Assembly (NCBI GenBank): GCA_963841635.1
Contig: CAWJDO010000002.1
Span: forward strand, 4,712,001-4,776,000
Length of the DNA stretch: 64,000 nt
Reading direction: 5' to 3'
Source of the DNA: DASWZN01 sp963841635
GTDB taxonomy: Bacteria; Acidobacteriota; Terriglobia; Bryobacterales; Bryobacteraceae
Both the position numbers and the translations under genes were made by a program. Of the stretch, positions 28,103-36,413 are shown one piece after another. A model generated the notes under the pieces. That model made no database searches. It worked only from the letters and a program-made list of their open reading frames with translations, and was not told the origin of the DNA. The first letter of the stretch is position 1; each line of letters opens with the position of its first letter.

Positions 28103-28241
28103 GGGCTGCGCAGACCGCCGGAGGCGCGGGCTCCGGCTTGGCTGCGGCCGGGATGCAAAGGCTGCACCTGAAATGCGGGATTTGCCGACAGGCGATCGGC
28201 GAAGCCGCGGCTGACCACTCACCCGCAAGCAGAGTGCGCGG

Positions 28242-28260
28242 GGCGGGGCTGAAACCCGCC
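28242..28260. repeat. Hairpin related to the double-palindrome element
   Basis: GGCGGGGCTGAAACCCGCC resembles the first hairpin of the elements at 5164 and 32328, but the second AGGACT hairpin is missing. It sits in the 228-base stretch 28103-28330, which holds no gene. Confidence 0.5.
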
Positions 28261-28330
28261 CTCCACGCTCTGGAACGGCGCGTGCTAGGGATTTGACAGC
28301 GGGCTTGTGCCGCCCGCCTGGAGACTGATT

Positions 28331-28606
28331 ATGCCCTGCTTGCTCCTGCTCATCATCGTCGCGTTCCCCCGCGTCGCGCTCTTGTTGATGTGGTTCTTCT
28401 CGACCTACCTGCAGCACGCATTCCACGGTCGTTTGGTGCTGCCCATAGCCGGTTTCCTTTTCCTGCCGCTCACCACGATCGTATACGCCTGGGAACTGAA
28501 CAGCGGCATGCCGACAGTGGGAATCAACCTATTGTGGCTGCTGATTGCGGTGGTCGTCGATCTCGGCGGACTGGGCGGCGGCGCGCATCGCCAATGCCGG
28601 CGCTGA
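28331..28606 (+). CDS. Small hydrophobic protein, unknown
   Basis: 91 residues with three hydrophobic helices (LLLLIIVAFPRVALLLMWFF; VLPIAGFLFLPLTTIVYAW; INLLWLLIAVVVDLGGLGGG). GGAG lies 7 bases before ATG 28331, favouring it over a GTG at 28307. It overlaps or abuts the CAP-domain gene and may be co-expressed with it. The pattern resembles small DUF-type membrane proteins, but I cannot name the family. Confidence 0.6.
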   Translation: MPCLLLLIIVAFPRVALLLMWFFSTYLQHAFHGRLVLPIAGFLFLPLTTIVYAWELNSGMPTVGINLLWLLIAVVVDLGGLGGGAHRQCRR

Positions 28607-28623
28607 GCCGCGCCTACGGAACC

Positions 28624-29085
28624 ATGCGACAGGCGATCTGGCTCTTGATCCTGGTCGCCGGAACCGCCGGCGCATCCTCTCTCTCGCATGACATGCTCGC
28701 CGCCCACAACGCCGTGCGGGCGCGGGTGGGAGTGCCTCCGCTGGCATGGTCCGAGCGGCTGGCCGCATGCGCGCAAGACTGGGCGGACCATCTCCTGGCG
28801 CGTCGGCAATTCATGCACCGTCCGAAGTCGGCATACGGCGAGAACCTGTTCGAGATTGACGGCGGGACCGCATCGCCCGCGCAGGTCGTCCGCTCGTGGG
28901 CGTCCGAATCCAAAGACTACGACCACAGTTCGAACCACTGCAGCGGCGTGTGCGGGCACTACACGCAGGTTGTCTGGGGCGACACGAAGGAAGTGGGATG
29001 CGCGGTGGCGCGAGGGGGAGGACGCGAGGTCTGGGTCTGCAACTACGACCCACCAGGGAACTGGGTCGGCAGGCGGCCGTACTAG
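28624..29085 (+). CDS. Secreted CAP (SCP/PR-1) domain protein
   Basis: 153 residues. A signal peptide (LLILVAGTAGASS) is followed by one CAP domain: MLAAHNAVRARVGVPPLAWS, WADHLLARRQFMHR, YGENLFEIDGG, CGHYTQVVWGDTKEVGCAVA and the end VCNYDPPGNWVGRRPY. The His and Glu residues of the CAP cleft (in FMHR, YGENL, HYTQVVW) are kept, as are the disulfide cysteines. Bacterial CAP proteins are secreted with roles in lipid or wall binding that remain unclear. An upstream ATG at 28594 overlaps the previous gene and is possible. Confidence 0.88.
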   Translation: MRQAIWLLILVAGTAGASSLSHDMLAAHNAVRARVGVPPLAWSERLAACAQDWADHLLARRQFMHRPKSAYGENLFEIDGGTASPAQVVRSWASESKDYDHSSNHCSGVCGHYTQVVWGDTKEVGCAVARGGGREVWVCNYDPPGNWVGRRPY

Positions 29086-29133
29086 ACCGGTTATCGAAGG
29101 GCGGCCGCCGACCAGTGGTAACATAGTCGTCCG

Positions 29134-30291
29134 ATGATCCAGACCATCGCCGTTGCGGCCGGTCCCGTGCCGCCCGCTGTTGGCCGCGCCACCGTCCGCA
29201 ATGAGGCGATCGACTTCTTCCGCGGCCTTGGGTTGTGGATGGTCTTCGTCGATCACCTTCAGCCCAACGTCTGGTCCCATTTGACCCTGGCCCAGTTCGG
29301 ATTCAGCGATTTCGCCGAGATCTTCCTGTTTCTCTCCGGCTACGTCAATGCCGCCATGTACGCGCGGGCCCTCGATTCCGGCGGATTCGGCGCCGCAATG
29401 AGGAAGCTGGGGACCAGGACCGCCAGGCTCTACGGGGCCCACATCGCGACCATGGCCGCCGCCTTCACCCTCTTCAGCGTTTGCGCGCTGCGCGGTCTAC
29501 GCCTGAACGTGCCGGTTCTCTACGTCTGGATGGACGCGCCCTGGCGATCTCTCCTGCGAACTCTGTCGCTCATTTATTGTCCGTACTTGTATGCGCTCCT
29601 TCCGCTGTATCTCGCCCTGGCGCCACTTACTCTCCCCGCGGTGGTTGCCCTGCGCCACTGGCCGGTGTGGACCCTGGCAGGTTCCTGCGCGCTCTGGTGC
29701 ATCGCGCTGACCCGAGCGCTCGATCTTCCCGCCACGAATACGAACGAAGGATGGCTCTTTAACCCATTCGCCTGGCAATTCCTTTTTGTAATCGGCGCAG
29801 CAGCGCGAATGCACTGGGCGGTAGTGAAGCGAGCGGCGGAATCGCGAACAGTCCGGCGGTTGGCGATTGCCATCGTTCTGGCTGCTTTCGTAGTGCAAAT
29901 GGCGATCCTGATCGGCCCTCTGCACCGCTGGCTGTTCGGGCTGACACCGTGGTGCGGACGCGTGCTCGCCCGCGGCGCGGACAAGACTCGTCTTGGCCCC
30001 TTCCGGCCGGTGCATTTCCTCAGCCTGGTGGTTCTGATTGTCGCGATCCCGCGCAAGTGGCATCGCTGGCTGAAGTCGGGAGCGGCCCGTCTGGCGATCG
30101 TGAATGGCCGCCACTCGCTGCTCGTTTTCTCGGTTGGGCTGGTGTTGGCATCGGCCATGAACCTACTCCTCCTGCGCTGGCACGGCGGGCCGCTTTTGCA
30201 GCTGGCCTGTACGGTTGTCGGGCTGAGCGTTTCGTGCGGGATCGCGTGGCAGCGCGATGGTTGGAAGGCCAGGTCTCTGACCGTAAGGTAG
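29134..30291 (+). CDS. OpgC-family membrane acyltransferase
   Basis: 385 residues, about ten membrane helices. The start RNEAIDFFRGLGLWMVFVDH is typical of OpgC, which transfers succinyl groups to periplasmic glucans; FSDFAEIFLFLSGYVNA is the second hallmark, and the conserved His of VDHLQPN is likely catalytic. Whether this one modifies a glucan or another polysaccharide is unknown, as no glucan synthase is nearby. TAACAT lies 9 bases before ATG 29134 and there is no good ribosome-binding site. Confidence 0.85.
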   Translation: MIQTIAVAAGPVPPAVGRATVRNEAIDFFRGLGLWMVFVDHLQPNVWSHLTLAQFGFSDFAEIFLFLSGYVNAAMYARALDSGGFGAAMRKLGTRTARLYGAHIATMAAAFTLFSVCALRGLRLNVPVLYVWMDAPWRSLLRTLSLIYCPYLYALLPLYLALAPLTLPAVVALRHWPVWTLAGSCALWCIALTRALDLPATNTNEGWLFNPFAWQFLFVIGAAARMHWAVVKRAAESRTVRRLAIAIVLAAFVVQMAILIGPLHRWLFGLTPWCGRVLARGADKTRLGPFRPVHFLSLVVLIVAIPRKWHRWLKSGAARLAIVNGRHSLLVFSVGLVLASAMNLLLLRWHGGPLLQLACTVVGLSVSCGIAWQRDGWKARSLTVR

Positions 30292-30343
30292 TTGGCCTGT
30301 GGGGCAGGCTGGCATCCTGGGGCGAGTTGCCAACCCTTAGCGG

Positions 30344-30519
30344 TCGAGATCACAGACGACGATTACAAAGACCAGTTCCACTTGCGCAGCCCGCTCGATG
30401 CGGGGCGCCCGGGCGCGCTGCTTACAGCCCTGCGACGCCCATCCGGCACTGATCGTCCTCGATATCGATACCTCGGACCCGTCCTTCCGCAAGCTGGGCG
30501 AGCTAACCATCGCTTTGCC
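30344..30519 (+). pseudogene. Possible frameshifted gene remnant
   Basis: Two overlapping plus-strand frames read like protein: VEITDDDYKDQFHLRSPLDA, then, one frame over, DAHPALIVLDIDTSDPSFRK and LGELTIALP. Neither has a start. This may be the decayed end of a gene between opgC-like and the cysteine-cluster gene. I cannot name the family, and the call rests on protein-like composition alone. Confidence 0.3.
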
Positions 30520-30529
30520 CGTTCGGCGT

Positions 30530-31063
30530 TCAGGATGCCAGGGCCAGGGCCACGGTGGTCATTTCCTGGACGCCGCCGGCCGCTTCCAGGGCCGCGAGCA
30601 GATCGGATTCCATGCCGTCGGGGTCGATCTCGACTTCGCAGGCGGCGATCTCGTCGTCGGTGGCGCCGGAAAAGCAGAGCTCGCACACGCCCACATCATC
30701 GGTGCCGCAGCGCACCGGAGGCCCGAAGGTGCGGCAGGTCAGGGGACGCGCGGCATAGAGGTCGCAGCAGCCGGTTGCCGGATCGAGCGCGGGACACGGC
30801 TCGTCGTCGGTTTCGGTATAGGCGCGGGCTCGCTCGCGCACGCGCCCGGCACGATCCCGATCGGAAATCTCGAGAGCGGCGAGGCCCTGCCGCAGGCGGC
30901 GTGCATCGAGTTGGTTGATGGAGAACGGTCCCAGGCAGCACTGCGTACATCCGGGACGGCACACCAGCCACGGTCCGCTGAGGCACGCGGCCTGGGCCAG
31001 CGCGGTGTCCACGATCTGAATCAGGGCGGCGTCGCTGGCTTGTCCGGTGCTGGGTGCAGGCAT
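30530..31063 (-). CDS. YkgJ-family cysteine-cluster protein
   Basis: 177 residues with the YkgJ pattern: CRPGCTQCCLGPF (residues about 35-47) and CPALDPATGCCDLYAARPLTCRTFGPP (about 90-116; eight Cys in all near here), plus a third pair in GVCELC. The family is thought to bind zinc or an Fe-S cluster; function is not established. The ATG at 31063 lies 7 bases after TATCCT, matching the leaderless pattern; GTG at 31066 is the alternative. It diverges from ispG, itself an Fe-S enzyme, with only about 40 bases between. Confidence 0.85.
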   Translation of the reverse strand: MPAPSTGQASDAALIQIVDTALAQAACLSGPWLVCRPGCTQCCLGPFSINQLDARRLRQGLAALEISDRDRAGRVRERARAYTETDDEPCPALDPATGCCDLYAARPLTCRTFGPPVRCGTDDVGVCELCFSGATDDEIAACEVEIDPDGMESDLLAALEAAGGVQEMTTVALALAS

Positions 31064-31104
31064 CACTCGCAGGATAGCGCGCCGCGGCTGTTACAATGAG
31101 ACGA

Positions 31105-32316
31105 ATGGCGCTTCATACACGACGCGCCACCGCGGTTGCCGACGTCGGAGGGGTTAAGATCGGGTCGGGCCATCCGGTGGTGGTGCAGTCGATGACCAAC
31201 ACAGATACGGCCGATGTCCAGGCCACCGTCGATCAGACGCTGGCTCTGGCGCGCGCGGGCTCGGAGCTGGTGCGCGTGACGGTGAACACCGAGGAAGCCG
31301 CCCGCGCGGTTCCCGAGATCGTGGAGCGGACCGGCGTTCCTATCATCGGCGACTTTCACTACAACGGCCACATCCTCCTCAAGAAGTACCCGGAGTGCGC
31401 GCGGGCGCTGGCGAAATACCGCATCAACCCCGGGAACGTGAACATCGGGCGGAAGCACGACGACAACTTTCGCACCATGATCGAGGTGGCCGTCGAATAT
31501 GGCCGGCCGGTGCGCATCGGAGTCAACTGGGGATCGCTCGACCAGACGCTGCTGGCGCGCAAGATGGACGAGAATGCGCGCGCGGCGGAGCCGAAGGACG
31601 CGCGCGGCGTGATGATCGAGGCCATGGTGGCGAGCGCCATCGAATCGGCGGAGGCGGCGGAGAAATACGGCCTGGGCCACGACCGGATCATTCTGAGCGC
31701 GAAGGTCAGCGGGGTTCAGGACCTGGTGGAGGTCTACCGCGCGCTGGCCGCGGGCTGCGATTATCCGCTGCACCTCGGGCTCACAGAGGCGGGTCTCGGC
31801 GCCAAGGGCATCGTGGCCACCACGGCCGCTCTCTCGATTCTGCTTCAGGACGGGATCGGCGACACCATACGCGCGTCGCTCACGCCGGCGCCGAACGGGG
31901 ACCGGACCGAGGAGGTGCTGGTTTCGCAGCAGGTTCTTCAATCGCTCGGAATCCGCAGCTTCACGCCGCAGGTGACCGCGTGTCCCGGCTGCGGGCGCAC
32001 AACCAGCACGTTCTTCCAGGAGATGGCGGGGCAGATCCAGACCTACCTGCGGGAGCGGATGCCGGTCTGGAAGGGCGCGCACCCGGGCATCGAGGAAATG
32101 CGCGTGGCGGTGATGGGCTGCATCGTGAACGGGCCGGGCGAATCGAAGCACGCCGATATCGGCATTTCCCTGCCCGGCACGGCGGAAGATCCGAAGGCGC
32201 CGGTGTACGTGGACGGGCGGCTGCTGACGACGCTCAAGGGCGAGCGGATCGTCCCGGAGTTCGTCGCGATTCTGGAGGACTACGTGGCCCGGAGGTACAA
32301 CGGCACCGCGAACTGA
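31105..32316 (+). CDS. ispG: 4-hydroxy-3-methylbut-2-en-1-yl diphosphate synthase IspG
   Basis: A cytoplasmic [4Fe-4S] enzyme of the MEP isoprenoid pathway, converting MEcPP to HMBPP. About 403 residues: a TIM-barrel N-domain (VVVQSMTNTDTADVQATVDQ, FHYNGHILL, YRINPGNVNIG) and a C-terminal cluster domain with CPGCGRTTSTFF and VMGCIVNGPGESKHADIGIS, the three cluster cysteines and the catalytic Glu. I favour ATG 31105 because TACAAT ends 7 bases before it (leaderless); ATG 31096 overlaps that box. The length is normal. No other MEP gene is nearby. Confidence 0.96.
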   Translation: MALHTRRATAVADVGGVKIGSGHPVVVQSMTNTDTADVQATVDQTLALARAGSELVRVTVNTEEAARAVPEIVERTGVPIIGDFHYNGHILLKKYPECARALAKYRINPGNVNIGRKHDDNFRTMIEVAVEYGRPVRIGVNWGSLDQTLLARKMDENARAAEPKDARGVMIEAMVASAIESAEAAEKYGLGHDRIILSAKVSGVQDLVEVYRALAAGCDYPLHLGLTEAGLGAKGIVATTAALSILLQDGIGDTIRASLTPAPNGDRTEEVLVSQQVLQSLGIRSFTPQVTACPGCGRTTSTFFQEMAGQIQTYLRERMPVWKGAHPGIEEMRVAVMGCIVNGPGESKHADIGISLPGTAEDPKAPVYVDGRLLTTLKGERIVPEFVAILEDYVARRYNGTAN

Positions 32317-32327
32317 GTGGGGCGGAG

Positions 32328-32369
32328 GCGGGTCTGGAGACCCGCTGCAGGACTGGAGTCCTGCCCCAC
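32328..32369. repeat. Double-palindrome intergenic element, copy 2
   Basis: GCGGGTCTGGAGACCCGC (32328-32345) and AGGACTGGAGTCCT (32349-32362), then GCCCCAC. It begins 12 bases after the ispG stop, the same placement as copy 1 after motB. The loop bases of the second hairpin changed from CC to GG relative to copy 1 while the stem is kept, which suggests selection or copying of structure. Confidence 0.75.
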
Positions 32370-32380
32370 GGCCCTGACCC

Positions 32381-32815
32381 ATGCCCCGATACTTCACTCT
32401 CGCGGAGGCGCAGGCGCTGATTCCGGCGCTCGAAGAACGGCTGCGGCGGGCAATCTCCCTGAAAGAATCGGCGGCCCAGGCGGCGGGCGAACTGGGAGCG
32501 GAGTCCGAACGGATCCGGTTGGCCGGAGGCGCGCAGGTGGACCGCCGGAAGCTTCTCGACGCGGTCTCGCGCCGCGACACGGCCACCGCCCATCTGCGCG
32601 ACGTTCTGGAAGCGATCCACGAGACCGGCTGCCAGGTGAAGGACCTGGACGTGGGCCTGCTGGATTTTCCGACGCTGCTCCGCGGAGAGGAAGTGTGCCT
32701 GTGCTGGAAGATGGGAGAGCGCGAAATCCAGTTCTGGCACGGCACCCAGGAAGGCTTCCGCGGGCGCAAGACGATCGACCAGGATTTTCTCGAGCACCAT
32801 CGCGGCGACTCGTGA
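32381..32815 (+). CDS. DUF2203 protein
   Basis: 144 residues: YFTLAEAQALIPALEERLRR opens a helical coiled region, then GCQVKDLDVGLLDFPTLLRG, VCLCWKMGEREIQFWHGTQE and GFRGRKTID. This is the DUF2203 layout, small conserved cytoplasmic proteins of unknown function; the W-H-x-x-x-x-G-F-x-G-R motif is the family signature. It follows ispG at 64 bases, with the palindromic element between. Confidence 0.85.
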   Translation: MPRYFTLAEAQALIPALEERLRRAISLKESAAQAAGELGAESERIRLAGGAQVDRRKLLDAVSRRDTATAHLRDVLEAIHETGCQVKDLDVGLLDFPTLLRGEEVCLCWKMGEREIQFWHGTQEGFRGRKTIDQDFLEHHRGDS

Positions 32816-32847
32816 AAATCTCCCGTATAGTACACTATCCTAGAGCC

Positions 32848-32922
32848 ATGGTTTTCGAAAGCCCCGTGCCGCGCTCGATGAAGGTTTGCGGGAGCGCCGC
32901 GGGTTCCGCCTCATGCTACTAG
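32848..32922 (+). CDS. Possible leader peptide overlapping the DUF507 start
   Basis: A 24-codon frame, MVFESPVPRSMKVCGSAAGS then ASCY and TAG. TATCCT at 32836-32841 ends 6 bases before its ATG, as in the leaderless genes here, and its stop lies 7 bases inside the DUF507 gene in another frame. Translation of it could deliver ribosomes to the DUF507 start, which lacks a clear Shine-Dalgarno. Confidence 0.35.
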   Translation: MVFESPVPRSMKVCGSAAGSASCY

Positions 32923-33500
32923 CCAGAGAATTTGTCGCCTATCTGTCGCGCGAGTTGGTCAAGAAGCTGACGCCCACATTGATTGAAACCGTCGAACCGC
33001 AGGTGGTCGGCGAGCTCCTCAACGGCATCATTACCGAGGAACTGCAGGTGGAGGATCGCCTCAACGACGAGGTGCGCGAGATCCTGGCCCAGTATGCCGA
33101 CTACATGCGGAAGAACGACGTCAGCTACCAGGAGATGTTCCGCCGCATCAAGAACACGCTGATCACGCAGCGCAAGGTGATCCGCGCTGCCGGCCGCGAC
33201 ACCGGCGACAACATGAAGCTGTCGCGCGACAAGGTGATCGAGATGTCGCACAAGATCGTCTCCTCGCTGCGCAAAGCCCGGCAGGTGCGCCTGAAGAAGC
33301 AGCCCAACGAAGTGCGGCTGGAGATTGTGAAGCTGATCACCGAGCTGCTGCTCACCGAGGACAAGGTGGACCGAGCCGCCCGGACGAAGATCCGATCGCA
33401 GAAGCGCGAGATCCCCGAAGGCAGCGAGGAGTGGGACATCCTGCTGCGCCGGTATTACCAGGAAGAGCTCAAGAAACTGGGCATCGATCTGGCACGATGA
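32913..33500 (+). CDS. DUF507 protein
   Basis: 195 residues, starting MLLAREFVAYLSRELVKKL. Two related helical halves are visible: LIEEVEPQVVGEL-like around residue 30 and MRKNDVSYQEMFRRIKNTLI around 65, then a second half with VIEMSHKIVSSLRKARQVRL, TELLLTEDKVDRAARTKIRS and the end WDILLRRYYQEELKKLGIDL. This is DUF507, known mainly from Acidobacteria, Aquificae and Deltaproteobacteria, function unknown. Start chosen by the conserved family opening. Its stop overlaps the ribokinase start as ATGA, so they form an operon. Confidence 0.85.
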   Translation: MLLAREFVAYLSRELVKKLTPTLIETVEPQVVGELLNGIITEELQVEDRLNDEVREILAQYADYMRKNDVSYQEMFRRIKNTLITQRKVIRAAGRDTGDNMKLSRDKVIEMSHKIVSSLRKARQVRLKKQPNEVRLEIVKLITELLLTEDKVDRAARTKIRSQKREIPEGSEEWDILLRRYYQEELKKLGIDLAR

Positions 33501-34465
33501 GCGATCAGCCTTCCCCCGCCAAACCCGTCATCGTCGTAGCCGGAAGCCTCAACATGGATTTCGTGGTGCGTGTGGAACGCCTTCCGGCAGCGGGCGAGAC
33601 GATTCTGGGCCGCGATTTCCAGATGATTCCCGGCGGGAAGGGCGCCAACCAGGCCTATGCGGCGGCGCACCTCGCGGGGCGGCGGATCGCGGTTCGCATG
33701 GCGGGCCGCGTGGGTTACGACCTGTTTGCGGATCACCTGAAGGCCAGCCTGGCCGCCGCGGGCGCCGACACCAGCGCGATCGTCGGGACCAAATCCGCGG
33801 CCACCGGCGTGGCTCTGATCTGGGTGGACGCGCAGGGGCAGAACTCGATCGTGGTGGCCTCGGGTGCGAACCATGCCTTCGTGGCGGCGGATGTCGCAGG
33901 ATTGCGGCGCACCTTTAGCGGCGCCGCGTTTCTCCTGGCGCAACTCGAGACGCCGCTCGATACGGTGCGGGCGCTTCTGGCGCTGGCCCGCGAGGAAGGG
34001 GCGCGCACAATTCTCGATCCCGCGCCGGCGCGACCGCTCGACCGCGAGTTGCTCGGCGCGGTGGACATCCTGACGCCCAACGAGGGCGAGGCGCTGGTGC
34101 TGCTGGGACGTCCTCCCGCGCGTGTGCCGGCCTCGGACGCTCCGGCGCTGGCGGCCGCACTGCGGGGACTCGGAGCCAAGGCGGTCGTGTTCAAACTCGG
34201 CGATCAGGGATGTTTCTACGACGACGGCGAGCGGACCTTCTACCAGCCCGCTTTCCCGGTCGCGGTGGTGGATTCAACCGCCGCGGGCGATGCGTTCAAC
34301 GGTGCGCTGGCCGTGGCCCTGGCGGACGAAAAGCCAATCCCCGATGCGCTGCGGTTCGGGAGTGCCGCCGCCGCTATTTCGGTGACGCGCTCCGGCGCGC
34401 AGTCCTCCATGCCCACGCGCGCCGAGGTGGAGAGCTTTCTGCTCAGAACGTCACGCCCAGCATGA
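33497..34465 (+). CDS. rbsK: Ribokinase-family (PfkB) sugar kinase
   Basis: 322 residues. VVAGSLNMDFVVRVERLPAA and FQMIPGGKGANQAYAAAHL form the substrate-binding N-terminus; TPNEGEALVLLG and the signature VVDSTAAGDAFNGALAVAL with catalytic Asp in DTAAGDAF-type position (here TAAGDAF) close the ATP site. It phosphorylates ribose or a related sugar in the cytoplasm. The usual DTTGAGDAF reads DSTAAGDAF, a mild change. ATG 33497 overlaps the DUF507 stop. The last 23 bases overlap the convergent outer-membrane gene. Confidence 0.9.
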   Translation: MSDQPSPAKPVIVVAGSLNMDFVVRVERLPAAGETILGRDFQMIPGGKGANQAYAAAHLAGRRIAVRMAGRVGYDLFADHLKASLAAAGADTSAIVGTKSAATGVALIWVDAQGQNSIVVASGANHAFVAADVAGLRRTFSGAAFLLAQLETPLDTVRALLALAREEGARTILDPAPARPLDRELLGAVDILTPNEGEALVLLGRPPARVPASDAPALAAALRGLGAKAVVFKLGDQGCFYDDGERTFYQPAFPVAVVDSTAAGDAFNGALAVALADEKPIPDALRFGSAAAAISVTRSGAQSSMPTRAEVESFLLRTSRPA

Positions 34466-35084
34466 AATCCCACTGATCGGGATTGGAGCGGAAGGCCGAC
34501 CCGGGGTTCCGAAACGAGTCCCATCCCCAGCGGGTGTAGCGGATTTCCGGCGACACGTGTTTGAATAGCTGAAGCCCGGCGACGGCCGTGAAGCCGGTGA
34601 CGAACCTGTCGTTCAATTCCGATGGCGAGCTGGTGGTGGTTGATCTGGCGGGACCCTCCCCGAAGAAGGTCGCCACCTGATTGATGTTCGTGAGGCCGCG
34701 AAACGTCGGTCCACCACCGACATAAGGACGGACGGGTCCCATAGGCGCGAACCTCCACTTCACTAAAAGCGGAATGTCCCAGGCGTTGGCGGTGGTGGCC
34801 TGGTGTTCGACGACATCCACCAGGTTCGAGTTCGATTCGAAGTCGAGGCGCCGGTACAGCGCGTCCACTTCGACAGCGAAGCCCGCCGGCAGATTTATGT
34901 CGAACTCCGGCCCCACCACGAATCGCTTGGTGTTACTCAGGTAACTGACTTGCCCGGTTGTGGCCGCGTTGAAGGCGTCGTTTAGAGGCACTCCTCCCTT
35001 GATCCCAAAAGAGAAGAGGTCGCCCGAAAAAGCAAACGGGGCCGCGAACAGAAACCCCAGTATTCCCAGAAGCAGTCTCTTCAT
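34443..35084 (-). CDS. Outer-membrane beta-barrel protein
   Basis: 213 residues with a signal peptide (MKRLLLGILGFLFAAPFAFS). Alternating strands typical of small OmpW/OmpA-like barrels follow: FSFGIKGGVPLNDAFN, RFVVGPEFDINLPAGFAVEV, IPLLVKWRFAPMGPVRPYVG and the C-terminal strand WDFMLGVTF ending in Phe, the Bam insertion signal. Substrate unknown. ATG 35084 starts right at the signal peptide. Its 3' end overlaps the rbsK gene on the other strand by 23 bases. Confidence 0.87.
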   Translation of the reverse strand: MKRLLLGILGFLFAAPFAFSGDLFSFGIKGGVPLNDAFNAATTGQVSYLSNTKRFVVGPEFDINLPAGFAVEVDALYRRLDFESNSNLVDVVEHQATTANAWDIPLLVKWRFAPMGPVRPYVGGGPTFRGLTNINQVATFFGEGPARSTTTSSPSELNDRFVTGFTAVAGLQLFKHVSPEIRYTRWGWDSFRNPGSAFRSNPDQWDFMLGVTF

Positions 35085-35128
35085 ACTTGTGAGACGTGTG
35101 TGGGATCGGCTGGGTTGCGGTGGCGCGT

Positions 35129-35155
35129 CCGCTCCCCGGTCGCGGTTGGGTGCTG
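35129..35155. repeat. Dispersed palindrome, half copy
   Basis: CGCTCCCCGGTCGCGGTT followed by GGGTGCTGAG is a variant of one arm plus loop of the hairpin at 10937. Confidence 0.55.
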
Positions 35156-35243
35156 AGCGCGGGCTAGTGCCGCGGCGTGCGAGACCACCAGGAAGGCCAC
35201 TGCGTCTGCGTCCATCTCTTGCCGCCGGTGATAACGTGGTGTC

Positions 35244-35585
35244 GTGGAACTGTATACCGTTCGGCCGGTGTTCGGCTACAGCGAAATCCTCTGGTCCCTC
35301 CGCCAAATTGTACGGAGACGCTGCTCGGGAACGTGGTCACCCGTCAGGGCAACGGTAGAGGGCTACGAGTTCCTGGCGGCCGGCCAGAATGGTTGGCTTG
35401 TCATCTTCTACAGCTATGAGTTCGCGGGAGAGCGGTGTGCGGGCGAGGTAAGAACATGGCTGATGCTTCGATACCCAGGCGAGGAGGAGTCGGTCAGCAG
35501 CGTGATCCGTCGCCTGCCCCGTGGCGCGCAAATCGACGTTCGTGTCGATCCGAGACGCCCCGCACGGTCAGTGGGTTGGACATGA
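35244..35585 (+). CDS. Small protein resembling DUF3592
   Basis: 113 residues starting at GTG. The middle, ATVEGYEFLAAGQNGWLVIF, YSYEFAGERCAGEV and the end GAQIDVRVDPRRPARSV, follows the DUF3592 layout (beta-rich, Y-x-Y-x-x-x-G, then V-x-V-D-P-x-x-P-x-x-S). The usual flanking membrane helices are missing, so it is short or truncated. TAACGT ends 6 bases before the GTG, which supports the start. Function unknown. Confidence 0.5.
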   Translation: MELYTVRPVFGYSEILWSLRQIVRRRCSGTWSPVRATVEGYEFLAAGQNGWLVIFYSYEFAGERCAGEVRTWLMLRYPGEEESVSSVIRRLPRGAQIDVRVDPRRPARSVGWT

Positions 35586-35673
35586 ACCAGTCGCAGCCGT
35601 CCCGGCGCATCGAGCATCGACGCAAGCCCATGTGGGCGTCCACCCGGATTGAGTGTCGCGCGCGAAGCGCCGG

Positions 35674-36360
35674 CTAGCGCTGTGGCGTTTTGGCGAGCTG
35701 CTCCTTCGCCCAGACGCGTCCTGGATTCAGCTGGAGCGACCTGGCGATGGAACGGTAGGCCTCGGCGTTTCGGTGGAGCTTGCGCAGCGCGATGCCGCGC
35801 CACAAATAGGCGTCGGCAAGGTTGGGATCGAGCTGTATGGCCTTGTCGAAATCGCGCAACGCCAAATCGAACCCGCCTCCCATCCCCGGCGGCAGATAGT
35901 AGTTGCCGACCCCCCGGCTCAGATAGGCTTTGGCGGACTTGCCGTCCAACTCGATGGCGCGGGTGATTTCGGTACGCGCGCATCCTCCGTACCGCACCGC
36001 GAGCCAGAGCTTCGCGGGTATCACCTGTCCGCACAGAGTACCGAGGATGCGGTGATATTCAGCCGCGCGCGGCTGCAGTTCCACGGCGCGCTGCGCGGCA
36101 TCGTATCCATCCTCGGCCGCGCTCTGAGCGACCGCCTTGTCGTGCACTTCGAGCGCCACCTCGGCGCGAATCGACTGAGTCACCGCGAGACGGTATTGCG
36201 CCGCGGGATCTTTGGGATTCTTCCTGGCGGCGGCATCCGCCTGGGACACAGCCCACCGTATGTAGCCCCGGTCCTGGCGGTTGCGCGCGTCGTCGAGCGG
36301 ATCGGCGCTCAACGCGAGCGCCGCCACCACAAGTGCGAGAAGAAGGTTGGATGAAGTCAT
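35674..36360 (-). CDS. Exported TPR-repeat protein
   Basis: 228 residues with a short signal peptide (LLLALVVAALALSADP). At least four tetratricopeptide units follow, for instance AAQYRLAVTQSIRAEVAL, AEITRAIELDGKSAKAYLSR-like, ALRDFDKAIQLDPNLADAYL and AEAYRSIARSLQLNPGRVWA. TPRs scaffold protein contacts; partners are unknown. ATG 36360 lies 8 bases after TAAAAT and lacks a ribosome-binding site, so it is probably leaderless. A dispersed palindrome lies just upstream. Confidence 0.82.
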   Translation of the reverse strand: MTSSNLLLALVVAALALSADPLDDARNRQDRGYIRWAVSQADAAARKNPKDPAAQYRLAVTQSIRAEVALEVHDKAVAQSAAEDGYDAAQRAVELQPRAAEYHRILGTLCGQVIPAKLWLAVRYGGCARTEITRAIELDGKSAKAYLSRGVGNYYLPPGMGGGFDLALRDFDKAIQLDPNLADAYLWRGIALRKLHRNAEAYRSIARSLQLNPGRVWAKEQLAKTPQR

Positions 36361-36380
36361 CAGACTTAATTTTACGGCGT

Positions 36381-36411
36381 CCGCTCCCTCACGGTCGCGG
36401 TTCGGTGCTGA
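36381..36411. repeat. Dispersed palindrome, half copy between two minus-strand genes
   Basis: CCGCTCCCTCACGGTCGCGG followed by TTCGGTGCTG matches one arm plus loop of the hairpin at 10937 and is the reverse complement of the copy at 44158. Confidence 0.7.
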
Positions 36412-36413
36412 GT

